A stretch of DNA of 64,000 nt from Eriocheir sinensis (Eukaryota; Arthropoda; Malacostraca; Decapoda; Varunidae): the NCBI RefSeq assembly GCF_024679095.1, contig NW_026111669.1, forward strand, positions 348,504 through 412,503, written 5' to 3'. Position 1 is the stretch's first letter, and the number at the start of each line of letters is the position of its first letter. Shown piece by piece: positions 54,301-64,000 of the stretch. The notes beneath the pieces are model-generated. The model searched no databases and was not told the DNA's origin. It saw only the letters and a program-made list of their open reading frames with translations. The position numbers and the translations under genes were made by a program.

Positions 54301-57159
54301 TTACGACAATGAGTAATATCTTAGTTGCTGGTTGGATTCAAAATACTTGTCTAATCTATTCTTGAAGGCCGTAACTGTTGTACTATCAACGACATCACAA
54401 GGTAGAGAGTTCCAAACATTAACAACTCGATTGAAGAAGAAGTGTTTAGCTTCGTGCGACGATAATCTTTTACCAGTAATCTTCAAATTGTGATTTCTTC
54501 TTGTTCTATTTGATCGATCAATTGTAAAGTAATCTTCCGCATTAATATCACTGAATCCTTTAAACATTTTAAACACTTCTATTAGATCGCCTCGCATTCT
54601 TCGTTTTCATAGGCTGAATAAATTTACTTCTTTAAGCCTTTGTTCATATGACAAATTTCTCAACCTAGGAATCATCTTTGTTACTCTTCGTTGGACCCGT
54701 TCCAACTTTTCTGTCTTTTCTGTAGTAGGGAGACCAAAACTGTACACAGTACTCTAGACAGGGTCGAACCAACGAATTATACAGTTTTAATATTACTTTT
54801 TCCGATTTATTATTAAAGACTCGTCCGATGAAGCCAACCAATTTGTTTGCAGTTTTAACTACCTCTGAACAATGCTGACCGGGCTTTAAATCGCTTGATA
54901 TAGTGATTCCAAGATCCTTTTCTTTACTTACTGCAGAAAGTTGTTGGCCATTCATTACGTACCGAACGCGATTGTTATTTTTTCCGATGTGCAACACTTT
55001 ACATTTGTCAACGTTAAATTTCATTTGCCATTGATTGGCCCAACGTGCAAGTCGATCTAGATTTGATTGTAAAGCTTCTTCGTCGAGTGTCGCAGTTACT
55101 TTACTTGCAATTTTTGTGTCATCAGCAAATTTTGATACTTTGCAAGTGAGCCCATCATCGATATCATTAACATAAATTAAGAAGAGCATGGGGCCAAGCA
55201 CTGATCCTTGAGGTACACCGCTTTTGACATCGAGCCAGTTAGATGTAACACCGTTTAGAACTACTCTCTGTTTCCGCTCAGAGAGCCAGTCCGCAAGCCA
55301 ATTGTGAATGTTAACCGAGATACCGTGCGCCAGTAGTTTGCTGAGCAATCGATAGTGGGGGACCTTATCAAATGCCTTTTGAAAATCCAGATATATGATA
55401 TCTACTGATCTGCTTTCATCGAACACCTCAAAAATATAGTGAAAAAAATCAAGTAAGTTAGTCAACCACGAACGTTTACTACGGAAGCCATGTTGCGAAT
55501 TATTTATTATATTATTTTCTTCGAAGAATTTCACCATATTGTCGCAAATGATAGTCTCCATTAACTTACAAACAATAGATGTCAGGCTAATTGGTCGATA
55601 GTTTCCTGGATGAGACTTGTCCCCCTTTTTGAAAATTGGTGTGACATTTGCAAGTTTCCAATCCGACGGAACTTTTCCAGCTGTTAAAGATTTATTGAAT
55701 ATGATGGAGAGCGGTTTACAAATTTGATGTTTGATTTCTTTTAAGACCCTAGGGGTAATTTTGTCTGGACCAGGAGCTTTGCTTACTTTAATCTTTTCAA
55801 TTGTGCGTAAAATGTCACTTTCTACGATGAGCACGCCACTTAACATCTTTTCGGCCCTTCTAACCTCCGGCGGTTGAGGTGATAAACAATCTTCGTCGGT
55901 AAATACGCATGCGAAAAAGCTATTTAGGATTGTAGCCATTTCATTTTCATCGTTCGTGTGGTTACCATTTTCATTAGCAAGCGATCCGATACCACAAGTG
56001 AGTGACTTTTTATTATTTGCATAGCTAAAAAATTCTTTAGGATTCGATTTACTTGTTTCCGCTATATATTCTTCAAGATTTTTCTTGCTTCATTTTATTA
56101 ATTTCTTGGTTTCGCGGCGAATTCTGTCCAACTCTGGTTTGTCAGCCTCGCTCTGAGTTGATATGTATCTACTGTATACGCATTTTTTAAGAGATAGGCT
56201 ATTTTGAATTTCGTTATTCCACCATTTGGGTTTCTTCTTAGAAGCTGAACGTCTGTTTCGATGGGGTACGCATATGCTTATGGCATTGTTCAATATTGTG
56301 GTGAAGGCCCCCCAATATTTATCAATATATGTTTCCGCCGTGATTTCAGTCCAGTCAGAATTATTTAGAATTGATCGGAGTCCTACGAAATTCGCTCTCT
56401 GATAATCAGGCACCTTTTCTTTACTAGGAGTTACTTTAATTTCTTTCATATTGATGCTGAATGTGATTGATCGGTGATCGCTAGAACTAAAAAATTGGAC
56501 CAACATTTACTTCGTTAACTAGATCAGCTGTCGTTGAAAAGATAAGGTCAAGTATATTATTTTCCCGAGTCGGTTCTTGAACGTGTTGATGCAAATCACT
56601 TTCTAGTAAATTTGTGTACAGGTTGAGCCCTGTATGACAGTTCAACGGTTCACCCCATCTTTTCACTGGCAAGTTAAAGTCCCCAACAATTACTGCCTCG
56701 CAACTGCTACTTGTTTCTAATAATAATTCACTTAATGCGTGGTCGATATCAAGAGTCTGCCTTGGCGGTCTGTAGATAAGTCCAATTACTATTTTACGAG
56801 ATTTATTTTTAATTTCAATGAAGACCGTGTCTACATTGGTTATAATATGTTATCACGGATACTGGATGGAGAGAGTTGTGGATATAAAAGATAACGCCTC
56901 CACCCTGTCTGTTCTCTCTTTCATGACTAAAGATGGTATAACCCGGTATTCTATATTCCGCAATGAAATCTCTATTTGAAGTGTCTATCCAAAATTCTGT
57001 GACTCCGATGATGTGATAATGATTTGTAGCTGCGAGGACTTCTAAGTCTTCAAATTTGTTACGTAGGCTACGAGCGTTTACATAGCAAGCTTTAATGTGA
57101 TTCGAGTCGGGAGTTTTGCGGGTTGAGTGCACCCTTACGGTGGAGCTGCTGGTATTCAC
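54301..57159 (-). pseudogene. LINE B ORF2: APE endonuclease plus reverse transcriptase
   Basis: Endonuclease pieces: KACYVNARSLRNKFEDLEVL and IIGVTEFWID (57159-56815), EPTRENNILDLIFSTTADLV (56672-56487), SSDHRSITFSINM (56506-56090). The 424-aa frame 55939-54665 holds a nearly complete RT: PGPDKITPRVLKEI, KKGDKSHPGNYRPISLTSIV, DIIYLDFQKAFDKVPHYRLL, VKSGVPQGSVLGPMLFLIYV, VSKFADDTKIASKV (FADD). The C-terminal part resumes in another frame with an in-frame TGA near 54613, then KRRMRGDLIEVFKMFKGF and FFFNRVVNVWNSLPCDVVD (54597-54301). At least four frame breaks; catalytic motifs are intact. Confidence 0.85.
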
Positions 57160-57235
57160 GCCTCCGCGTTTTTTGGCTTTCGAAGAGCCACTTGGTCACA
57201 GAGCAGCTTCCCGAAACGGGCTGCTCCAACAGGGT

Positions 57236-58363
57236 TTAAGTGAATGCCATCAGGAAGGAACAAGTCTGAATCGTCGTAAAATTGTTCCACAAGTTAGCGA
57301 ACTGGACGTTTTCTTGTGAGCAAAGGGACTGAAGTATGTTGTTTGTGCTGAAGGGATTATTGTAAAAGCTAGATTCGGCACCGACCCTCGGGAGGATTCC
57401 TGAGATTATGATGTTACTGGCATCCGTTTTACGTTTATACTGCTTGATCATGCGGCGGTATTTCTCAAGCAGTTTCTCAGAAAGGGTTCTCTTTACGTCA
57501 TTTGTCCCCGCGTGAATGACAAAGAGGATGTTTCGGTCAGCATTTCTCGTGACATCATCGCACGCTGCGGTGATGTCGTCCAGTCTGGCACCTGGATAGC
57601 AGTAACGTTTTCTGCGGCCGTTTGATGAACGACCACAGAACTCAACCAGCTGGCCACGCACCATGGAGTTCCCAACTAGGCGAGTCTCGAACTCATCCTC
57701 CATGGTGCCTGCCAGCACCTGGAACCTATTGAAGGTTTTGGGGGTCAGTAAATCCTTGGTTGCCTGCTTCGGTTTGGCTCCATTCCTTACAGGTTGGAAC
57801 CCGACATCCTGTGAAGCAGGAAGAGAAGCGTTAAGTGGGGCAGGCTGGAAGTTGTCCTGTGAGGCAGGCTGGGAGTTAGCCTGTGAAGCAGGCTGGGTGT
57901 TAGCCTGTGAGGCAGGCTGGGTGTCAGCCTGTGAGGCAGGCTGGCGGTTGTTCTGTGAAGCAAGCCGGGGGTTAGCCTGTGAGGCAGGCTGGGGGTTAGC
58001 CTGTGAGGCAGGCTGGGGGTTAGCCTGTGAGGCAGGCTGGGGGTTATCCTGTGAGGCAGGCTGGGAGTCAACCTGTGAGGCAGGTAACACGTCCTCTCGT
58101 GAAGCAGGAGGGTCGTCTGGAGAGGGCACAGTCTCGGTGGAGGGCCTCTCCACCATCGATGGTGGAGTCACTGCCACATTAGTTAAAACAAATTCCTGAA
58201 GGGCTACAAATTTCTTTTCAAGATCATTGTGCTTGACTTTCCATTCAGTCACAGCCTTCTGAAGATGTAATCTTTGAACGCAGAGGCGGCAAGTTTTACT
58301 CAGCTGGAAGAACTGAGCTGCAAAACGTCCGGGACAGACGTCACACTTAAGGTTCGAAGGCAT
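57236..58363 (-). pseudogene. LINE B ORF1 with esterase domain, frameshifted near the end
   Basis: Co-linear with the intact ORF1 at 13653-14771: zinc motif (CDVC...CRLC), coiled coil, Pro/Gln linker, VGNSMVRGQ (the Asp of GDS is Asn here), HAGTND. The linker has more 8-residue repeats than copy A. A one-base indel near 57280 shifts the frame (LWNNFTTIQTCSFLMAFT), so the DGIH block lies in another frame. The Asp-to-Asn change at the GDS motif and the frameshift both suggest loss of esterase function. Confidence 0.8.
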
Positions 58364-58689
58364 TGTTAGAAATTTAAGCGAATTAACAGTTTGGGCAAAT
58401 TTTAAAAGCGCTTTCGAAATAACTTAAATTGTGACCATAAATTGAATTGTATAAAAATTGTGCATGGAAATTAGATACTGCTGTGTTAGATGCCTCCAAC
58501 ACTGGGAGTTCGCTCCCACAGGGTCTTGAAAACGCCTCAAAGACCAATCGCTTGTCCTGAGCCTCGGTCACGAGAGAGACTTTCACAACCCGGCGCTTTT
58601 CAGCTATTGTCCTCGAAGTTTTGTCCCATAGAACGGGTCCCATAGAAAGGGGGAGGGAATTGACTGATTAAGTTTACCCGGAGTCTGCG

Positions 58690-58744
58690 GTCCCGTCATG
58701 TGGATCCTTCAGGGAAGGGGGAAGGGAATGTTTATGTTTGTGGG
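58690..58744 (+). repeat. Inverted flank of the 59-bp minisatellite
   Basis: gaatgtttatgtttgtgggc followed by ctcagtcc is the inverse of 48084-48110 (gcccacaaacataaacattt), which lies on the opposite side of another minisatellite array. Confidence 0.65.
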
Positions 58745-59222
58745 CCTCAGTCCCAATTCATATGTGACCGACGCGTCCTTGTCATCGTAAGTAACGTGAA
58801 CGGGCTCAGTTCTAATTCATACGTGACCGATGCGTCCTCGTCATCTTAAGTAACGTGAACGGGCTCAGTCCCAATTCATACGTGACCGATGCGTCCTTGG
58901 CATCTTAAGTAACGTGAACGGTCTCAGTCCCAATTCATACGTGACCGATGCGTCCTTGGCATCTTAAGTAACGTGAACAGGCTCAGTCCCAATTCATACG
59001 TGACCGATGCGTCCTTGTCATCTTAAGTAACGTGAACGGGCTCAGTCCCAATTCATACATGACCGATGCGTCCTCGTCATCTTAAGTAACGTGAACGGGC
59101 TCAGTCCCAATTCATACGTGACCGACGCGTCCTTGTCATCTTAAGTAACGTGAACGGGCTCAGTTCCAATTCATACGTGACCGATGCGTCCTTGTCATCT
59201 TAAGTAACGTGAACGGGCTCGC
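58745..59222 (+). repeat. 59-bp minisatellite, 8 units
   Basis: Units are highly similar: tcagtcccaattcatacgtg, accgatgcgtcc, ttgtcatcttaagtaacgtg, aacgggc. The period is 59 (for example unit starts at 58861, 58920 and 58979). Confidence 0.95.
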
Positions 59223-59545
59223 TCAGCTTGCCTCGTCCAGTGCTCACGAAGCAAAACGAACCATTAAAGGCGAGCGAGCTATCTCCGCCGATTACCCGCC
59301 CGCGGGCGGGCGGGCGGGCGAGCTACCCCCGCAGATTACCCGCTTGCCTCGGCCAGCGCTCACGAGGCAAAGCGAGCCATCAGGTGCCGGCGCGTTACCC
59401 CTGCCGTTTACCCGCCACACGATTCATGACTGAGGGCCTCGTCCAGCGCTCGAGAGGCAAAGTTTACCCGCCACATAGCAAATTGTATGTCGTATGAAGG
59501 GCCAGTGTCTCCTTGACTTGTCCGTTACTCCAGCCGACCCATCAA
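59223..59545 (+). repeat. GC-rich satellite related to 60720-61960
   Basis: gcctcg.ccagcgctc, gaggcaaagcgagccatc, cgccgattacccgc and cgtttacccgccacacgatt recur here and in the later block. Contains a (CGGG)n run at 59300-59320. Confidence 0.8.
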
Positions 59546-59559
59546 AGAAAATCGGAATT

Positions 59560-60720
59560 TCTAGGACTGGAATGAGCGAGATAGTCCGAGAGAGCACGGA
59601 CTGAGTTGAGCACCCCAAAATGCTCCTTTTCTCCCGAAACTATTCCTAGGGATATCTCATGACTGCGGTAGCGTATTTTAATTAGCACCGAAAACAAATT
59701 AATTGTAGACTTGCGTAGCGTCGGTATGTCTAAAGTTGAAGGAATTCCTAGGGACATCTCATGGCTGGGGTAGCGTATTTTCAAGTAATTAGCACCCTCA
59801 AACATTACAGTTGAACCACATTAACTATCCACTTGCGTAGCGTAGGAATGTCTAAAATTTAAGATATTCCTAAGGACATCTCATGACTGCGTGCTCGTAT
59901 TTTCAATCAATCAGCACCGTACATATTACAGTTGAACCACATTAAATATACACTTGCTTAGTGTAGGTATGTTGCTCACTTTCAGTCCGAGAGAAAAGGA
60001 GCATTTTGAGGTGCTCAACTCAGTCCGTGCTCCCTATCTCGCTCATTCCAGTCCCTGAAAGTCCGATTTTCGTGGTGGGACTGGAATGAGCGAGATAGGG
60101 AGCACGAATTGAGCACCCCAAAATGCTCCTTTTCTCCCGGACTGAATTTGAGCAACATATCTACACTGCGCAAGTGTATAGTTAATGTGGTTCAACTGTA
60201 ATGTGTACGGTGCTGATTGATTGAAAATGCGAGCACTCAGTCATGAGATGTCCCTAGGAATTCCTTCAATTTTAGACGTATCTACGCTACGCAAGTCTGC
60301 CATGAATGTGCTGTCGGTGCTAATTAAAATACGCTACCGCAGCCATGAGATATTCCTACGAATAACTTCGGGAGAAAAGGAACATTTTGGGTGCTCAGCT
60401 CAGTTCCCACCCAAAAAAAAAGGACTTTCTGGGACTGGATTGAGCGAGATAGGGAGCGCAGACTGAGTTGAGCACTCCAAAATACTCCTTTTCTCCCGGA
60501 CTGAAAGTGAACAGCATTCCTGCACTACGCAAGTGTATAGTTAATGTGGTTCAACTGTAATGTGTACGGTGCTAATAAATTGAAAATACGAGCACTCAGT
60601 CATGAGATGTCCCGCGGAATTCCTTCAATTTTAGACGTATCTACGCTACGCAAGTGTGCCATGAATATGCCTTTGGTGCTAATTAAAATACACTACCGCG
60701 GTCTTGAGATACCCCTTCCC
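59560..60720. repeat. Array of foldback elements with ~70-bp inverted ends
   Basis: The end module ggactggaatgagcgagata ... gagcaccccaaaatgctcct ... tttctccc appears forward at 59565, inverted at 59985, forward at 60083, inverted at 60370 and forward at 60432. Interiors share gcaagtgtatagttaatgtg, ttcaattttagac and gctaattaaaatacgctacc in matching or inverted orientation. No coding potential. Partial copies occur at 19034 and 22845. Confidence 0.8.
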
Positions 60721-61960
60721 CCTTGCCTCGTCCAGCGCTCGCGAGGCAAAGCGAGCCACCAGGTGCCGATGCGGTACCCCCGGCGTTTGCCCGCCACACG
60801 ATTCATGACTGAGGGCCTCGTCCAGCGCTCAAGGCGCAAAGTTTGCCCGCCACACAGCAAATTGTATGTCGTATGAAGGGCCAGTGTCTCCTTGACTTGT
60901 CCGTTACTTCAGCCGTTTACCCGTCACTCGAGGATTCAGTGACTGCTTCGGCCAGCGCTCAAGAGGCAAAGCGAACCATTATTAAGGTCGAGCGACCTAC
61001 CCTCGCCGTTTACCCGCCCAGGTGCTGGCGCATTACCCCCGCCGTTTACCCGCCACACGATTCATGACTGAGGGCCTTATCCAGCGCTCGAGAGGCAAAG
61101 TTTACCCGTCACACAGCAAATTGTATGTCGTATGAAGGGCCAGTGTATCCTTGACTTGTCCGTTACTCCAGCCGTTTACCCGTCACTCGAGCAGTCGGTG
61201 ACTGCCTCGGCCAGCGCTCAGGAGGCAAAGCGAACCATTAAGGGCGAGCGACCTACCAACGCCGATTACCCACTGGCCTCGGCCAGCGCTCGCGAGGCCT
61301 GAGTCCGTTACTCCCGCCGTTTACCCGTCACTCGATCAGTCAGTGACTGCCTCAGCCAGCGCTCAAGAGGCAAAGCGAACCAGTAAGCGCGCGCGACCTA
61401 CCCCCGCCGATGACCCGCGGGCGTCTGCCAGAGCTGGCGGTGCCTGAGTCCGTTTCCCAGGCCTTTGACCCGTCAGTGACTGCCTCGGCCAGCGCTCAAG
61501 AGGCAAAGCGAACCATTAAGGGCGAGCGACCTACCCCCGCCGATTACCCGCTGGCCTCGGTTGGCGCTTGCGAGGCCTGAGTCCGTTACTCCCGCCGTTT
61601 ACCCGTCAGTGACTGCCTCGGCCAGCGCTCAAAATGCAAAGCGAACCATTATTATGGGAGAACAACCTACCTCCGCCGATTACCCGCTTGCCTCGTCCAG
61701 CAGTCACACGAGGCAATACGAACCATTATTAAGTGCGAGCGAGCTACCCCCGCTGATTACCCGCTTGCCTCGTCCAGCTTACGAGGCAAAACGAGCCATC
61801 ACGTGCTGGCGCGTTACCCCGCCGTTAACCCGCCACACGATTCATGACTGAGGGCCTCGTCCAGCGCTCAGGACGCAAAGTTTACCCGCCACACACCAAA
61901 GTCTATGTCGTATGAAGGGCCAGTATCTCCTTGACTTGTCCGTTACTTCAGCCTACAATG
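60720..61960 (+). repeat. GC-rich satellite, irregular ~150-220-bp units
   Basis: Recurring blocks: gcctcggccagcgctca, aggcaaagcgaaccatta, gcgagcgacctacc, cgccgtttacccg, and acagcaaattgtatgtcgta-tgaagggccagtgt. Short open frames here are incidental. Confidence 0.85.
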
Positions 61961-62159
61961 TTTCACACTTGGGTGTAAGAGAAACTCTTGAAAAAATATG
62001 TATGGAGTTTTCCAAGACCGAATATTCGAGGAAATTAAAACAGCATTCGACGCTGTTATCAACATAATCAAGCATTTAAATCTAAGTGCTTTATATTTAG
62101 TCATATGTATCCGCCGTATCATTTATATTTTCGTTTTTTTTTTTTTTATTTTTTTATTT

Positions 62160-62445
62160 ACGCCATGCTCTCGAGTCATGTAAATAGCACCGTTAAGCTT
62201 TACAGTTAAAGCAAATGAAAAATAAACATGTGTTGCGTAGCTATATGTAAAAGTAAGTTATTGATATGGACATTTCTTGACTGCGGTAGGGCTTTTTCCT
62301 TTAATTAGCATCGTCAAGCAATTGAAACACATTAAATATACACTAGCGTAACGTAGCTATATTTAAAATTAAAGATAATTATAGGGACATATCATGACGG
62401 CGTGATCGTATTTTCAAGTAATTAGCATCGTCAAACACGTATTAT
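62160..62445 (+). repeat. Diverged foldback-family interior sequence
   Basis: tgactgcggtag, taattagcatcgtcaa, catgacggcgtgatcgtatt and acattaaatatacact resemble the 59640-59980 interior. The 61960-62160 stretch before it has nothing recognised. Confidence 0.5.
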
Positions 62446-62454
62446 CTAGGGACG

Positions 62455-62715
62455 CCTCGCTCTCTTCTACGGACCAACGAGGTTTAGCAGCGAGCTTCGT
62501 GCCCCGGTCGGCCTCGCGCCACGTCTCAACGGTGCTTTCCGGGTTCAGCTCACGCTCGCCTCGGGGCAGCGAGAGAGCCTAGCAAAATGCCTCTCTATGG
62601 CTCCGCGCTCCGCTCAGCCGCGTGCCGCAACGTCTCACCGCCGCTATCCGGGTTCAGCTCACGCGCTCGCCTCGGGGCGGCGAGAGTGTCTAGCTAAATG
62701 CCTCCGTAAGAGCGG
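62455..62715 (+). repeat. GC-rich tandem duplication, ~110-bp unit
   Basis: ccgggttcagctcacgctcgcctcgggg near 62539 and ccgggttcagctcacgcgctcgcctcgggg near 62649, each followed by gcgagag..tctagc.aaatgcctc. No gene recognised to 63049. Confidence 0.75.
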
Positions 62716-63049
62716 GGAGGGGGCACACCACGGCAAGGTTACCAGTCTCATACTCTGGTGGGGAAAGCCCCAGAGTGGTGCCAGATCTGTGGAGAGAAAA
62801 GGCAAGATTAGATGAAATGATGACCCTAACTAGCTGTGAATAATGATAGTATGTCAACATTGAGCATAATGGGTAATCAGGAAAATGAAACAAACTTCCT
62901 TTGTAACATTCATTTCCATCCAATACATATTACTAAAGATAACAAAAATATAATGGTTCGTTTTTTCCTTTGCCAGTATCCCTTACACTGGTCCTTCATA
63001 ACTCATTCCTTCAACCCTTACCCTTAGGTTGAATATTAGATTAAACATT

Positions 63050-63395
63050 TTATATGTTGAGTTCTTTGCGCATCTTTTTCAAATACTTATATTTATTTTT
63101 AATCTTTCCCTTGTCCCACTCTCTGTACTCGGGATTTAGGTCATTCATGTCGGCTTTAACTTCTTTCCATTTTATGAACACCGATCCAGTCCCGGCGCCT
63201 TTGTCAACCGCCTTTATGGCTTTGCGGATGTCCGCATACACTACTGCAGTGTCTAGTTTAGTCACTGGTGATATATCCTGCTGTACAGTATTGGTTGTTT
63301 GATTGGTTGAATTGGTTGAAGCTGTGAGAGTTTCCACAGGCGACAGCATTGATAGGTCTGACGGGAAGTGGCTTGGTGGCAGTGACAGAACACTT
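63050..63395 (-). CDS. Probable last exon of a SANT/Myb-like gene
   Basis: On -, the acceptor cacttcatttcag precedes 63395 and the frame is open to a stop at 63050. The N-terminal part is Ser/Thr/Gln-rich (TLTASTNSTNQTT). The C-terminal part (YADIRKAIKAVDKG, FIKWKEVKADMN, KIKNKYKYLKKMRKEL) looks like the end of a Myb/SANT- or MADF-type DNA-binding domain with one Trp visible. Its upstream exon would lie beyond 63400. The TLTASTNSTNQTT segment is encoded again at about 63567-63610 in an overlapping open frame (63468-63692). Whether it is a host gene or a transposon gene is unknown. Confidence 0.4.
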
Positions 63396-63692
63396 CTGAA
63401 ATGAAGTGTTCTGTTAGTTATGTATCATTACAAGCATGCATATTGTCACATGTCACTAGTACCGTTTCTAGACACTATCTGTCACTGCAGATGCTGCTTC
63501 CTCGGCCTGTTTTGATTCCCCCCGTGACGGAGGAGTGGGGGCGAGGAAGTCATCCGCCTTTTCACAGGTTGTTTGATTGGTTGAATTGGTTGAAGCTGTG
63601 AGAGTTTTGTAGCGGCAGCCTAGGTTGCTACAGCGAAACCAAACATTTATGTTTGTATGTTTTCGAGGCAGCATACGTTGTAGCTGGTACAA

Positions 63693-64000
63693 CGCCGTTT
63701 GGATCCGCTAAGGCCGCCTTGTAGGTTAAAAGACAACTAATAACCAGTGGTGACTCCATTGACGAAGCAGTTTATTTGCGAGTATATACATGTATTGGAA
63801 TATTGTGAATGAATATTTACAATGGTGATATACAGTAATATTTACAATGGTGGCTCTTTGATGATAAAGCTTAAACATAATGTTGCTTATAATAATTAGA
63901 ATGATTGTGTACATTTATTTATATGTAGTGACTCGTAACAAAAGAGATTAATGTGTGATGGATATGTGTATTTGATGAAATAGAATAGTGTGTGTTGAGA
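63693..64000. other. No gene recognised
   Basis: AT-rich DNA with an internal duplication of aatatttacaatggtg near 63815 and 63838. Confidence 0.4.

Larger units (their letters stand above)
54290..58515 (-). mobile_element. LINE B: CR1-like retrotransposon, near full length
   Basis: 5' UTR (58364-58515), ORF1, a 76-base spacer, ORF2 and a short 3' end near 54290. The 5' UTR and ORF1 match copy A (13655-14925). About 4.2 kb, the best-preserved LINE of the window. Confidence 0.85.

Noticed and set aside
57663..58199. 178-aa + strand frame rich in CEAGW repeats
   Set aside because: It is the antisense shadow of the 24-bp repeat in LINE ORF1.
58745..59222. Possible CRISPR-like array because of regular repeats
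   Set aside because: Units are head-to-tail 59-bp repeats without unique spacers in a eukaryotic setting.

Overview
The window looks like repeat-rich nuclear DNA of an arthropod, most likely a crustacean (decapod is my guess). The evidence is spliceosomal introns, arthropod-type 28S rRNA pieces carrying R2 retrotransposons at their canonical site, CR1/L2-like and poly(A)-tailed LINEs, Harbinger elements, tRNA-derived SINEs, and very long (TA)n, (GA)n and (CA)n arrays. I see no convincing ordinary single-copy host gene; almost every coding stretch belongs to a mobile or virus-like element, mostly decayed. The species assignment is inference.

Layout. 1-4185: one end of a Polinton/adintovirus-like element on the + strand, running in from beyond the window. 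In order: a frameshifted conserved protein, a macro-domain-like protein, a 56-aa ORF, a basic pVI-like protein, a frameshifted capsid protein of the F54H12.2 type, and an adenain-type maturation protease. Three TATA boxes suggest separate promoters. 4221-6600: a tandem duplication and an unrecognised three-exon gene whose two introns hold (GT)n and (GA)n. 6666-10960: a 134-bp minisatellite split by a 3.6-kb DNA transposon with 8-bp target duplication and near-500-bp inverted repeats, then GC-rich minisatellites. 11.2-13.6 kb: (TA)n, a LINE scrap, and a truncated copy of an unknown TIR element ending in a 59-bp minisatellite. 13.65-19.3 kb: an intact CR1-like ORF1, a 28S fragment, and R2 copy A with a CR1 3' end nested in it. 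19.5-22.5 kb: a poly(A)-tailed LINE. 23.6-28.5 kb: remnants of a Harbinger (transposase + strand, Myb/SANT partner - strand) and two SINEs. 28.7-33.2 kb: duplicated 28S fragments, R2 copy B with 28S on both sides. 33.96-43.4 kb: two related CR1/L2-like LINEs (C and E) with minisatellites and (GA)n arrays between them. 44-48.1 kb: palindrome, THAP remnant, (TA)n, a tRNA-Ser-like sequence, and the full copy of the TIR element inserted in the 59-bp minisatellite. 48.3-53.9 kb: a nearly intact two-gene Harbinger with long inverted repeats. 54.3-58.5 kb: a nearly full-length CR1-like LINE. 58.7-62.8 kb: 59-bp minisatellite, foldback-element array and GC-rich satellites. 63.05-63.4 kb: a probable terminal exon of a SANT-like gene.

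How the parts relate. The left module is a capsid-morphogenesis cassette (capsid, protease, membrane-active or core protein); integrase, polymerase B and packaging ATPase, if present, lie outside the window. The rest is a nest of insertions whose order can be read: the TIR element and LINE E went into pre-existing tandem repeats, CR1 into R2, and R2 into 28S. Several empty sites survive in the same window and allow direct checks.
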